The notes beneath the pieces are model-generated. The model worked only from the letters and a program-made list of their open reading frames with translations. It made no database searches and was not told the origin of the DNA. This document shows positions 17,959 through 26,449 of a DNA stretch of 64,000 nucleotides, piece by piece. The stretch comes from Rhodohalobacter mucosus. Lineage in GTDB: Bacteria; Bacteroidota; Rhodothermia; Balneolales; Balneolaceae. Position 1 is the first letter of the stretch. Each line of letters starts with the position of its first letter. The stretch is from positions 124,001-188,000 of the forward strand of contig NZ_QGGB01000005.1 in assembly GCF_003150675.1 (NCBI RefSeq), in the 5' to 3' direction. The position numbers and the translations under genes were made by a program.

Positions 17959-20673
17959 ATGACACTTACTCCTGAACAAAATGCACGGCTTGAAATAGAC
18001 CGCATGCTAGATTATTCTGGCTGGATCGTTCAGGACTATAAAAAAATCAATTTTGGGGCAGGGAAAGGAGTTGCAGTTCGTGAGTATCCCACGGAATCGG
18101 GGCCGGCCGATTACATCCTGTTTGTGAATAAGCAGCCGGTGGGTGTGATCGAAGCCAAACGGGATGATGAAGGACATCGAATTACCAAAGTGGAAGAACA
18201 GTCGGCGGGATATGCCACCAGCGGCCTGAAACACATCGGGGATGCCGACCTGCCTTTTGTGTATGAAAGCACCGGGGAGATTACCCGGTTTACCGACCGC
18301 AGGGATCCAAAGCCGCGATCAAGAGACGTGTTCTCCTTTCATCAGCCCGACACGCTGGAAGAGTGGATCCAGAATCCATCATTACGAGAACGGCTGCAGC
18401 ATTTACCCGGCTTGAATTTTGAGGGACTGAGAAAGTGCCAGGTTTCGGCAATTGAAAATATAGAGACGTCATTTAAAGATGCGCGGCCAAGAGCCCTGGT
18501 ACAGATGGCCACAGGATCCGGGAAAACATTTACGGCGATCACCATGATCTACCGCCTGCTTAAGTTTGCCGGAGCCAAACGTATTCTTTTCCTTGTGGAT
18601 ACCAAAAACCTGGGCGAACAGGCCGAGCAGGAGTTCATGAAGTACACACCATCGGATGATAACCGCAAGTTTACTGAACTCTACCCCGTACAGCGTCTGC
18701 AGTCCAACTACATTGCACCCGACAATAAGGTGTGCATCAGCACCATCCAGCGTCTCTACTCCATGATGAAGGGAGAGGAGCCGGATGAGCAGGTTGACGA
18801 AGAAAACCCCAATGAGCGGTATCAGCCGAAAGAACCGATGCCGGTGGTGTACAGTGAAAATATCCCGGTTGAGTTCTTTGATGTGATTGTGATCGACGAG
18901 TGTCACCGCTCGATCTACAACTTGTGGAAACAGGTGCTTGACTATTTTGACAGTTTCCTGATCGGCCTTACGGCTACGCCTGATAAGCGAACCTTCGGGT
19001 TCTTCAACGAGAATGTAGTGAGCGAATATTCCCATGAAGATGCGGTGGCCGATGGGGTGAATGTTGGGCACGATCTCTACACCATTGAAACGAAGATCAC
19101 CAAAGAGGGTTCCCGGCTTGAGGCAGAAGAGTTCGTGGACAAGCGGGAAAAACTGACCCGCAAAACCCGCTGGGAGAAGCTCGAGGATGAAGTTGAGTAC
19201 AGCTCCACGGCTCTCGACAAGGATGTGGTAAACCCGAGCCAGATTCGGAATATCATCCGCGCGTTTCGCGATAAACTGCAGGAGATCTTCCCCGACCGCG
19301 ATGAAATTCCCAAAACGCTCATCTTCGCCAAGACCGACAGCCATGCCGACGACATCATTCAGATGGTGCGCGAGGAGTTTGCCGAGGGAAATGAGTTCTG
19401 CAAAAAGGTGACCTATAAGATTGAGGAAGACCCCAAATCGGTGCTGGCCCAGTTCCGGAATGAGTACTACCCGCGCATCGCGGTAACCGTGGATATGATT
19501 GCTACAGGCACCGATGTGAAACCGCTGGAGTGCCTGCTCTTTATGCGGGATGTGAAGAGCCGGAATTACTTTGAACAGATGAAAGGTCGCGGCACCCGCA
19601 CGCTCGACCGTGAAGGACTGATCAAAGTTTCCCCGTCAGCCAAAACCGATAAAACCCACTTTGTGATTGTAGATGCCGTGGGGGTATCGAAAAGCGTGAA
19701 GACCGACAGTCGTCCGCTGGAGCGCAAACGAACGGTTCCGCTGAAGGATCTGCTGATGGGCATCATGATGGGATCGGAGGATGAAGATTTCTTCACCTCA
19801 GCTGCGAGCCGATTTGCCAGGCTGGAAAAGCAACTGAGTGACTCGGATAAACAAGAGTTCAATATGAAAACCGGTAAAACCATCAACCGTGTAACCCATG
19901 AACTGCTGGATGCCTTTAACCCCGATGCGATTGAGGATGAAGCGGAGCGATCCGGTGTGGATCACGGGCAGGCCAAAAAGAAACTGATCGAAAAAGCCTC
20001 TGCAACATTTACCGGTGAGATTATCGACTACATCGATAATGTGCGCAAGGTGCACGAACAGATTATCGACCGCGTGAACCAGGATCTGGTGACCTATGCC
20101 GGGTGGGATAAAGAGCAGAAGAAACAGGCCGAACAACTGGTGGCCGGTTTCAGGGAGTTCCTTGAGGAACATAAGGACGAAATCACGGCGCTCTCCATTT
20201 TTTACAACCAGCCACACCGCAGGCGAGAGGTGACGTACCGCATGATCCGCGACGTGCTTGAGGTATTGAAACGGGAAAAACCGCAGCTCGCCCCGCTGAA
20301 TGTGTGGCAGGCGTGGCAGGCTGTGGAGAAGGTGAATGGCAATTCACCCAAAAATGAATTGATCGCCCTGGTATCCCTGATCCGTCGTGTAACGGAAATT
20401 GACGATGAACTGACTCCCTACGATGCCATCGTGAACAGGAACTTCCAGGATTGGGTGTTCGGAAAACAGGCCGGCAATCTGAAGTTCAATGAGGAACAGA
20501 TGAACTGGCTGCGGATGATAAAAGACCACATTGCCACCTCGGTTCACTTCAACAAAGAGGATTTGAATATGGCACCTTTTGATGCAAAGGGCGGCATCGG
20601 GAAAATGTATCAGCTGTTTGGGGATGAGATCGACCACATCATTGAAGAGATGAACGAGGAGCTGGTGGCATGA
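17959..20673 (+). CDS. hsdR: Type I restriction enzyme R subunit (HsdR, EcoEI-like)
   Basis: This 904-residue protein has an N-terminal PD-(D/E)XK nuclease (Asp51, then Glu65-Ala-Lys67 in VIEAKR). A helicase motor follows, with Walker A ATGSGKT (about 184-190), DEAD-type box DECH at 313-316, and motif VI as QMKGRGTRT. The C-terminal region (about 700-900) matches the EcoEI-type HsdR C-terminal domain that docks to the methylase core. It translocates DNA from unmethylated sites recognised by HsdS and cuts at a distance. The partner genes hsdS (24270) and hsdM (26450) lie downstream on the same strand, separated by six accessory or mobile genes. The motor shows no sign of damage. Confidence 0.95.
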   Translation: MTLTPEQNARLEIDRMLDYSGWIVQDYKKINFGAGKGVAVREYPTESGPADYILFVNKQPVGVIEAKRDDEGHRITKVEEQSAGYATSGLKHIGDADLPFVYESTGEITRFTDRRDPKPRSRDVFSFHQPDTLEEWIQNPSLRERLQHLPGLNFEGLRKCQVSAIENIETSFKDARPRALVQMATGSGKTFTAITMIYRLLKFAGAKRILFLVDTKNLGEQAEQEFMKYTPSDDNRKFTELYPVQRLQSNYIAPDNKVCISTIQRLYSMMKGEEPDEQVDEENPNERYQPKEPMPVVYSENIPVEFFDVIVIDECHRSIYNLWKQVLDYFDSFLIGLTATPDKRTFGFFNENVVSEYSHEDAVADGVNVGHDLYTIETKITKEGSRLEAEEFVDKREKLTRKTRWEKLEDEVEYSSTALDKDVVNPSQIRNIIRAFRDKLQEIFPDRDEIPKTLIFAKTDSHADDIIQMVREEFAEGNEFCKKVTYKIEEDPKSVLAQFRNEYYPRIAVTVDMIATGTDVKPLECLLFMRDVKSRNYFEQMKGRGTRTLDREGLIKVSPSAKTDKTHFVIVDAVGVSKSVKTDSRPLERKRTVPLKDLLMGIMMGSEDEDFFTSAASRFARLEKQLSDSDKQEFNMKTGKTINRVTHELLDAFNPDAIEDEAERSGVDHGQAKKKLIEKASATFTGEIIDYIDNVRKVHEQIIDRVNQDLVTYAGWDKEQKKQAEQLVAGFREFLEEHKDEITALSIFYNQPHRRREVTYRMIRDVLEVLKREKPQLAPLNVWQAWQAVEKVNGNSPKNELIALVSLIRRVTEIDDELTPYDAIVNRNFQDWVFGKQAGNLKFNEEQMNWLRMIKDHIATSVHFNKEDLNMAPFDAKGGIGKMYQLFGDEIDHIIEEMNEELVA

Positions 20674-20736
20674 AAACATTAAAATGCGAGCCGGCCACAC
20701 ATATTTTGTATATATTAAATTCTAACAAATAATGAT

Positions 20737-21414
20737 ATGGGTGTGGATTTCGAAAATGAACTTTCAATAGGTAACGGAATTTATACTATCCGGGAAATTG
20801 CACGAATTTTGCGCTTGCCTTATTCAAAAGTACATCGATGGCTGAATACATATTGGGAAGGCGAGCTCGGAAAATTTTTTGAGGGGAACTATTCCTGGAA
20901 AGTAGAAAACTCACAAGCGGTAGGTTTCCATACACTGATAGAATTCTATATTCTGGTTCAGTTTGCCGAAGCCGGGGTCAAAACAAGGGAAGTGTTAAAA
21001 GCACATATTGAACTCTCAAAGGAACTGCAAACTCCCTTTCCTTTTGCACAGCGGAATGTTCTTGAGAAAATACGAACGGACGGCAAGAAGATCTTTTTGA
21101 CCAGTAACGGCATTACCTGCACACTTGACGGGACAAAACAGCTCAATCTCTCCTTTATACGCCTGTTTCTGAAGAACCTTGAATTTGACAGTGATCTGGT
21201 GGCTTCCAGATTCTGGCCGCTTGGAAAGGATAAGGGCATTTTGGTAGATCCCAGGCGAAAATTCGGACATCCGGTCGTGAATACATCCAATATTTATCCC
21301 GAGACGATTTACAACTTGTACAAGGCAGGTGAACCGGAAAAATTCATTGCATTTACCTACGAAATAAGTGAAGAGGATGTGAGGCACGCAATTGAATATT
21401 GCGAGGCTGCATGA
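20737..21414 (+). CDS. DUF433-type antitoxin with N-terminal MerR-like helix-turn-helix
   Basis: This 225-residue protein has an N-terminal winged-helix-like DNA-binding segment (YTIREIARILRLPYSKVHRW, about 12-31). The C-terminal DUF433-like part (about 170-225) contains GHPVVNTSNIYPETIYNLY and ISEEDVRHAIEYCE. DUF433 proteins are usually antitoxins paired with PIN-like (DUF5615-type) toxins. The next gene is such a toxin, with the start codon inside this gene's stop (ATGA), so this is likely a coupled toxin-antitoxin operon. It lies 63 nt after hsdR, inside the type I restriction locus. Likely roles are neutralising the toxin and repressing the shared promoter. It is longer than minimal DUF433 antitoxins (about 75-120 residues). 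Confidence 0.75.
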   Translation: MGVDFENELSIGNGIYTIREIARILRLPYSKVHRWLNTYWEGELGKFFEGNYSWKVENSQAVGFHTLIEFYILVQFAEAGVKTREVLKAHIELSKELQTPFPFAQRNVLEKIRTDGKKIFLTSNGITCTLDGTKQLNLSFIRLFLKNLEFDSDLVASRFWPLGKDKGILVDPRRKFGHPVVNTSNIYPETIYNLYKAGEPEKFIAFTYEISEEDVRHAIEYCEAA

Positions 21415-21821
21415 TTATTTACGTGGATGAAAACATGTCGCCTTACCTGGCCAGAGGGTTCGACATTTTACAGCGCCCGGAGAGTACAAAACTCCGGGAC
21501 CCGATTGAGGTCAAATCCATTAAAGACGAATTCGGGGAAGGAGCATTGGACGAGGATTGGATTCCGCTCGCCGGTGAGCAAAACGCATGCATCATCACAC
21601 AGGATTATAACATCCAGCGTATCACGCATCAGCGTGAACTTTGTGAGCAGTACGGCTTGGGGATGTTCTATTTCCGGCCGCCATCCAGGAAAGGTTTTCG
21701 ATATTGGGATATGCTGAAAATGATGGTAAAGCACTGGCCGGACATCATCAAAATCTCCCAAAAGAAGAAACGACCGTTTGCATACAAAGCAAGCTCGAAG
21801 GGTAAATTGGAGGCGTTGTAA
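21411..21821 (+). CDS. PIN-like toxin (DUF5615-type) paired with DUF433 antitoxin
   Basis: This protein has 136 residues from the ATG at 21411, which overlaps the antitoxin stop codon. The in-frame TTG at 21399 is rejected. It begins MIIYVDENMS with Asp6 in the position of the first PIN catalytic acid. It has IITQDYNIQR with Asp65, and both fit the metal-binding acids of PIN-like nucleases. Length is close to the usual 110-140. Expected activity is Mg-dependent RNA cleavage, restrained by the DUF433 partner. Nuclease activity is inferred from family resemblance. Placement directly behind hsdR suggests it could back up restriction or stabilise the locus. Confidence 0.72.
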   Translation: MIIYVDENMSPYLARGFDILQRPESTKLRDPIEVKSIKDEFGEGALDEDWIPLAGEQNACIITQDYNIQRITHQRELCEQYGLGMFYFRPPSRKGFRYWDMLKMMVKHWPDIIKISQKKKRPFAYKASSKGKLEAL

Positions 21822-21854
21822 CATTTTTAATCCAGTCTGCTGGACTATGGATTT

Positions 21855-21890
21855 CCTTAGTCTAATGAAAGGCGTTTTATTAGACTAAGG
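21855..21890. repeat. 36-nt inverted repeat between toxin and tcmP genes
   Basis: The left arm CCTTAGTCTAATGAAA and the right arm TTTTATTAGACTAAGG match at 15 of 16 positions (the mismatch is a G-U pair in RNA) around a 4-nt GGCG loop. It lacks a trailing T-run, so it is not a standard terminator. It could be an operator for the downstream genes (TcmP starts 51 nt later) or an mRNA processing hairpin. Confidence 0.7.
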
Positions 21891-21940
21891 GGTGACAGGG
21901 TGTAGTCAGTATAAATCAGTAAAATGTAAAAGAGGTCGTT

Positions 21941-22792
21941 ATGAACCAATTTGGCGGAGATTGGACAGCACTGAAAATTGAAATATTAGTTGAGTACGCC
22001 AAAGCTTACTTGACCATAATGAAAAAGCATATCTATTGGCGTACACTTTATTTTGACGGGTTTGCAGGTACGGGATTTATTGTGAGAGGCAAAGCTGAAA
22101 ACCCTGAATTAACGATAGGTGCGGCTCGCAGAATTGTAGAAATTGATAAGCCCAAAAGTTTTGACGGATACTATTTTGTTGAAAAAGATGCTAAAAATGT
22201 GAAGGAATTAAGGAAAAATACTCAAGAGGCATTTCCTCAAAAGACAATCCATATTGTAGAAGATGATTGCAATATTAAACTGTCGGACATGGCTGAGCAC
22301 TTGAAAAAGCCAAAAGATCAACGAAACTACGACAAGGTGCTTTCTTATATCGATCCTTGTGGCATGCAACTGGATTGGGACTCATTGAAAAAGCTGGAGG
22401 GCGTTGGCGCTGATGTTTGGATTCTTGTACCTACGGGAATGGGAGTAAATCGTCTGTTAAAGAAAGATGGTGAAATAAGTGATAAATGGATTGACAAGCT
22501 TGAACGGTTCCTGGGTTTAACTGAACAACAAATAAAGAATTTCTTTTTTCGTGAAAAGGTAGAATTAACACTTTTTGGGGAAGAAACTCGTGTAACCAAA
22601 ATAGAAAAAGCGGTCCAAAGGGCTGCAGAATTATATCAGAATAGATTGGGTGATGTTTTTGAGTTTGTCACAGAACCTTTTGAACTGCGAAATGAAAAGA
22701 ATTCAATTATGTATCATCTTATTTTTGTCTCGAATAATTCAGCAGCTTTGAAAATAGCTACAGATATCCTAAACAAATACAAACACCAGTAA
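21941..22792 (+). CDS. tcmP: Three-Cys-motif partner protein TcmP
   Basis: This 283-residue protein matches the TcmP family. It has an N-terminal helix-rich start, then WRTLYFDGFAGTG (about 34-46), a methyltransferase-like glycine-rich strand-loop. Further on are YYFVEKDAKNVKEL and DKVLSYIDPCGMQLDW, the latter holding a DPCG segment like a DPPY-type loop. The family was defined by adjacency to proteins with a three-cysteine motif, and the next gene, 2 nt downstream, is such a protein. The biochemical role is not established. A Rossmann-like methyltransferase fold is plausible from the motifs. The pair lies inside the type I restriction locus, in AT-richer DNA than hsdR. Family assignment is confident; function is not. 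Confidence 0.85.
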   Translation: MNQFGGDWTALKIEILVEYAKAYLTIMKKHIYWRTLYFDGFAGTGFIVRGKAENPELTIGAARRIVEIDKPKSFDGYYFVEKDAKNVKELRKNTQEAFPQKTIHIVEDDCNIKLSDMAEHLKKPKDQRNYDKVLSYIDPCGMQLDWDSLKKLEGVGADVWILVPTGMGVNRLLKKDGEISDKWIDKLERFLGLTEQQIKNFFFREKVELTLFGEETRVTKIEKAVQRAAELYQNRLGDVFEFVTEPFELRNEKNSIMYHLIFVSNNSAALKIATDILNKYKHQ

Positions 22793-22794
22793 AA

Positions 22795-23529
22795 ATGTCA
22801 AAATCATCTATCGAATGGACAGAATTAACCTGGAATCCTGTAACCGGATGTACGAAAGTCTCCCAGGGGTGCAAATTTTGCTATGCAGAAGTGATGGCAA
22901 AACGTCTTAAAGCCATGGGTGTTGAAAAGTACAAAGATGGATTCAAGGTTCGAACGCATCCTGATACGCTCGAAGAACCATACAAATGGAAAAAATCCCG
23001 TGTGGTATTTGTGAATTCCATGAGTGATCTGTTCCACCCGGAGGTGCCGATTGAGTTTATTCAGGATGTATTCAAAGTCATGAATGAAAATCCCCGCCAT
23101 GTATTTCAGATACTGACCAAGAGAACGGAACTACTGTTTGAATACGATAAAGCAGGATACATGAACTGGACGGATAATATCTGGATGGGTACGTCGGTGG
23201 AAGACAACCGTGTGAAGGAGCGGATTGATACTCTCAGTAAAACGAAAGCGGATACAAAATTCCTTTCTTGTGAACCGCTGATCGGGCCATTGACTGATAT
23301 GAATTTATCCAATATTGATTGGGTCATTGTGGGCGGGGAAAGCGGCCACAACCCGCGCCCGATGAAAGCGGAGTGGGTGATTGATATCAAAGAGCAGTGT
23401 GCGGTTGCAAACGTACCGTTTTTCTTTAAGCAATGGGGAGGACGGAATAAGAAGAAAAACGGGCGGGAGTTAATGAAACAAACCTGGGATGAAATGCCGG
23501 AAATGCCTGAAGATTTTGTTGAAGTTTAA
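22795..23529 (+). CDS. DUF5131 (phage Gp37/Gp68-like) three-Cys-motif protein
   Basis: This 244-residue protein begins MSKSSIEWTELTWNPVTGC and carries the defining three-cysteine motif GCTKVSQGCKFCYAE (Cys-x5-Cys-x2-Cys, about 19-29), resembling the iron-sulfur site of radical SAM enzymes. Further family landmarks are VNSMSDLFHPEVP and VGGESGHNPRPM. The gene starts 2 nt after tcmP, so the two are surely one transcript. Homologues occur in phages and bacterial accessory regions. Radical SAM-like chemistry on a nucleic acid or protein has been suggested by family resemblance, but substrate and outcome are unknown. Position within a restriction locus makes a defence or modification role worth considering. 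Confidence 0.88.
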   Translation: MSKSSIEWTELTWNPVTGCTKVSQGCKFCYAEVMAKRLKAMGVEKYKDGFKVRTHPDTLEEPYKWKKSRVVFVNSMSDLFHPEVPIEFIQDVFKVMNENPRHVFQILTKRTELLFEYDKAGYMNWTDNIWMGTSVEDNRVKERIDTLSKTKADTKFLSCEPLIGPLTDMNLSNIDWVIVGGESGHNPRPMKAEWVIDIKEQCAVANVPFFFKQWGGRNKKKNGRELMKQTWDEMPEMPEDFVEV

Positions 23530-23561
23530 ATTTATATGAAGTTTTTAATAAATAATTACTT

Positions 23562-24260
23562 ATGCAGTTGATAAATAAATCAAAAGTAAAAAAGTGGTCT
23601 GTGATATCGGGTAAAATAAAAGTTCCTAAATCAATAAGTACGAATTGTCCACATAATGATTGCAGAGCGAAAGTCACATTTTCAGTTACAGATCTAAATG
23701 ATGACAAAAAAAGAAATGCTGTTGCAGCTTCAGCTAATTGTCCGGATTGTAATAGAAAAGTTCACTTTTGGACGTTGAGAGATGAAACTAACACTACGAG
23801 CAAAAGTGAGCACCCAGCAGATATATACATGTATCCCCCTGCAAGTAATTTTTATCCAAACCCTGAATTTATTGATGATATTCCAGAACCTTTGCAAAGA
23901 TCATTAATATCTACTATCGATTCATATAATGGTAAAAATTACGTAGCAACAGCTGTTGGATGTCGCCGAACTCTTGAAGGGATATTTAAATACTTACTTC
24001 CCAAGGAAAAGAGGAATGAAGTACTTGCAAAGCTAATAAACTACACAAAAGAAGAGGTTGACCTTGCAGCTCCATTATCTTCACTATCACATGCAATTAG
24101 AGATGGTGGAAATTTAGGAGCTCATTTTGATATGGAAAAAGAACCGGATGAAAATATGGCCCGACAAATGGTTGAATTAATAGATTATCTTATTTCTTAT
24201 TTGTACGTCTTACCGAAGGAGATCGAAAAATTAGAAGAAAGCTTGGCAAAGGGGAAGTAG
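23562..24260 (+). CDS. DUF4145-like protein with N-terminal zinc-binding cysteines
   Basis: This 232-residue protein has an N-terminal zinc-ribbon-like part with CPHNDC (about 29-34) and CPDCNRKVHFW (about 60-70), followed by a helical C-terminal domain. Key stretches are AVGCRRTLEGIFKYLL and LSSLSHAIRDGGNLGAHF, the R/H-rich helices characteristic of DUF4145, a HEPN-like fold often found next to restriction enzymes. The gene lies 9 nt before hsdS and 32 nt after the DUF5131 gene. HEPN-like proteins can be RNases, but a full Rx4-6H motif is only suggested here (RDGGNLGAH), so activity is unproven. It is AT-rich like its upstream neighbours. Confidence 0.72.
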   Translation: MQLINKSKVKKWSVISGKIKVPKSISTNCPHNDCRAKVTFSVTDLNDDKKRNAVAASANCPDCNRKVHFWTLRDETNTTSKSEHPADIYMYPPASNFYPNPEFIDDIPEPLQRSLISTIDSYNGKNYVATAVGCRRTLEGIFKYLLPKEKRNEVLAKLINYTKEEVDLAAPLSSLSHAIRDGGNLGAHFDMEKEPDENMARQMVELIDYLISYLYVLPKEIEKLEESLAKGK

Positions 24261-24269
24261 TAAATATTT

Positions 24270-25730
24270 ATGGCGTTAGGACTCACACCAAAGGAAATTA
24301 TTGATTCGGGAAGGCATCCCCTTTTAGAATGTTCAAAAGAATGGGAAAGGATTGAACTACAAGAAATTGCAGAGGTGCAAAATGGTTACGCATTCAAATC
24401 TGAGTACTTCAATCATGAATCAGGATTACCCCTTATAAGAATAAGAGACGTTGGCAAAAGTAAGGCAGAGGAGCTTTATTCAGGCGACTACAATGATGAT
24501 TACTTAGTGAATAAGGGAGACATATTAATTGGTATGGACGGAGACTTCAGAGCTGCCTATTGGGTTGGAGAACCTGGGCTTTTGAACCAGCGGGTTTGTA
24601 GGATTCGAAACATCGATGATAGTTACTCAAAAAAGTTCCTTTACTATTTACTTCAACCTTATTTAGAGGCAATTCATGCAGAAACATCAGCAGTAACTGT
24701 AAAACATTTGTCTTCTCGGACTATTCAATCGATTCCACTCCCAAATCCCCCACTCCCCACCCAACACCGCATCGTCGAAAAAATAGAAGAACTATTCAGC
24801 GAGCTTGATCATGGTATGGAGAACCTGAAGAAAGCCCAGAAACAGCTCAAGACCTACCGCCAGGCGGTGCTGAAGGATGCCTTTGAAGGCAAGCTCACAA
24901 AAGAGTGGCGCGAGCAGCAGGACGACCTGCCCACCCCGGAAGAACTCCTCCAACAAATCAAAGCCGAACGCAAAGCCCACCGCGAACGGGAACTCGCCGA
25001 ATGGGAAAAGGAAGTGGAGCAGTGGGAGAAGGATGGGAAGCCTGGGAGGAAACCGAGGAAGCCGAGGAAAACAAGAAAATTACCCCCAATCACTGAAGAA
25101 GAGCTGGATAGTCTTCCTGAATTACCATCATACTGGACTTACATTAGGAATGAAGAATGTATATCTGAAGTAAAAGATGGTACTCATGATACACCAGATT
25201 ATGTAGACAAAGGGATACCTTTTATAACTCAGAAAAATATTAAGTCAGACAAAGTAGATTTTTCAGATACAAGGTATATATCACAGGAAGAGCACCAGAA
25301 GTTTTATAAAAGATCAAATGTTGAAAAAGGTGACATTATAATTGCTATGATTGGCCATAACCGAGGCAACTCAACAATCGTAAATACTGACAAAATTTTC
25401 AGTATTAAAAATGTAGGACTATTTAAATTCTATTCTGAATTTCAGAATAATCGATTCTATCTGTACTACTATAGATCCCAAGATGCTCTGAACCAAATTC
25501 TTTCTAAGTCTAAAGGAGGAGCACAACCTTTTATTGGGTTAACTGAGTTAAGAAAGTGGCCAGTTATAATATGTTCAAACAAAGAACAAGATAGAATTGT
25601 TGAGGAAATCGAATCTCGCCTTTCTGTTGTCGATCAATTAGAACAAACCATCAAAGAAAACCTACAAAAAGCTGAGGCTCTCCGGCAGAGTATTTTGAAG
25701 AAGGCGTTTGGTGGGGAGTTGGTGCAATGA
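24270..25730 (+). CDS. hsdS: Type I restriction enzyme specificity subunit (HsdS)
   Basis: This 486-residue protein sets the DNA target of the HsdR/M complex. It has two target-recognition domains. TRD1 spans about residues 25-155 and contains WERIELQEIAEVQNGYAF. TRD2 spans about 285-445 and contains SEVKDGTHDTPDYVDKGIPF. Conserved helical spacers follow each domain: PLPTQHRIVEKIEELFSELD (about 161-180) and EQDRIVEEIESRLSVVDQLE near the end. A Lys/Arg/Pro-rich linker (GRKPRKPRKTRK) sits between the halves. The two TRDs are AT-rich, and the central spacer (about 24740-25090) is GC-rich. This mosaic is expected if TRDs are exchanged by recombination. The stop codon overlaps the start of the transposase-like gene (ATGA). 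Confidence 0.93.
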   Translation: MALGLTPKEIIDSGRHPLLECSKEWERIELQEIAEVQNGYAFKSEYFNHESGLPLIRIRDVGKSKAEELYSGDYNDDYLVNKGDILIGMDGDFRAAYWVGEPGLLNQRVCRIRNIDDSYSKKFLYYLLQPYLEAIHAETSAVTVKHLSSRTIQSIPLPNPPLPTQHRIVEKIEELFSELDHGMENLKKAQKQLKTYRQAVLKDAFEGKLTKEWREQQDDLPTPEELLQQIKAERKAHRERELAEWEKEVEQWEKDGKPGRKPRKPRKTRKLPPITEEELDSLPELPSYWTYIRNEECISEVKDGTHDTPDYVDKGIPFITQKNIKSDKVDFSDTRYISQEEHQKFYKRSNVEKGDIIIAMIGHNRGNSTIVNTDKIFSIKNVGLFKFYSEFQNNRFYLYYYRSQDALNQILSKSKGGAQPFIGLTELRKWPVIICSNKEQDRIVEEIESRLSVVDQLEQTIKENLQKAEALRQSILKKAFGGELVQ

Positions 25731-26386
25731 AAGCCAAAAAGGTTCTTCCTGATCGCCGATCCATTCGTTTGCAAGGGTACGATTATTCAAACCCCGGCGA
25801 ATATTTTGTGACCATTTGTACGCAGAACAGGGAATGTGTATTTGGCGATGTGGTGAAACACAAAATGGCACTAAATGAAATCGGTGACATTGCAAGGTAT
25901 TATTGGTATCGTATACCTGAAAGGTATGATGATGTCGTTATAGATGCATTTGTGGTGATGCCGAATCATGTTCATGGAATCATTGGCATTGAATACAATC
26001 CGGTTCGTGATGCCCATTCGGCCGGGATAAATAAACCGGATGGGGCAAATCAATCGGTAGGGGCAATTCATGAATTGCCCCTACCGGAAATGCCCCAACG
26101 TGACAATATGTCCCCACCGGGCGTTGCCACAGATTTCGAAACCTACCGCAAACAACGCAGGCAGATGTTGTTATCCAAAATCATCGGATGGTACAAAATG
26201 AATGTGGCAAAACGGGCCAATATGTTATTACACAATTCGGGAAATCGGTTTTGGCAGCGCAATTATTACGAACATATCATTCGCGATGAACAGTCTCTGA
26301 ACCGAATCAGGGAATACATTGTCAGCAATCCCGAACGATGGGATGATGACATGAATCATCCGGAAAACATCAATCCCAAACCGTAG
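25727..26386 (+). CDS. REP-associated tyrosine transposase (RAYT, Y1_Tnp family)
   Basis: This 219-residue protein is a single-strand DNA transposase-like enzyme of the IS200/IS605 superfamily. It has the start RRSIRLQGYDYSNPGEYFVT, the HUH motif HVH at 81-83 in VVMPNHVHGI, and the C-terminal FWQRNYYEHIIRDE with Tyr180/181 as candidate nucleophile. The motif LNRIREYIVSNPERW then follows. Between the HUH motif and the C-terminal helix lies an insertion (about 93-140) whose coding DNA includes a perfect REP-type palindrome, translated as VGAIHELPLPE. A second palindrome crosses its stop codon. It overlaps hsdS by ATGA and precedes hsdM by 63 nt, so it sits inside the type I operon. It has the usual RAYT layout plus the insertion. 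Confidence 0.9.
   Translation: MKAKKVLPDRRSIRLQGYDYSNPGEYFVTICTQNRECVFGDVVKHKMALNEIGDIARYYWYRIPERYDDVVIDAFVVMPNHVHGIIGIEYNPVRDAHSAGINKPDGANQSVGAIHELPLPEMPQRDNMSPPGVATDFETYRKQRRQMLLSKIIGWYKMNVAKRANMLLHNSGNRFWQRNYYEHIIRDEQSLNRIREYIVSNPERWDDDMNHPENINPKP
26055..26086. repeat. REP-type palindrome inside the RAYT coding sequence
   Basis: A perfect 32-bp palindrome has 16-nt arms: CGGTAGGGGCAATTCA and its reverse complement. The core TAGGGGCAATTCATGAATTG is identical to the copy at 26375-26418. It is read in frame as part of the transposase, so a REP element has been absorbed into the protein it presumably serves. Confidence 0.9.
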
Positions 26387-26418
26387 GGGCAATTCATGAA
26401 TTGCCCCTACGGTTTGGG
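26375..26418. repeat. REP-type palindrome across the RAYT stop codon
   Basis: A perfect 44-bp palindrome has 22-nt arms (the left arm begins CCCAAACCGTAGGGGC). It shares its central 28 bp with the internal copy. The TAG stop codon of the transposase (26384-26386) lies in the left arm. It also sits just before hsdM and could act as an mRNA hairpin affecting hsdM expression. Confidence 0.9.
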
Positions 26419-26449
26419 TCATCAATTACTGTAATTCTAATCATTGAAT

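Noticed and set aside
18469-19344. Open frame on the minus strand (291 codons)
   Set aside because: It is antisense to the motor region of hsdR and has no recognisable domain.
26228-26425. Short open frame on the minus strand containing VGAIHELPL
   Set aside because: It is a translation of the REP palindrome and of the antisense of the transposase, a common annotation artefact.
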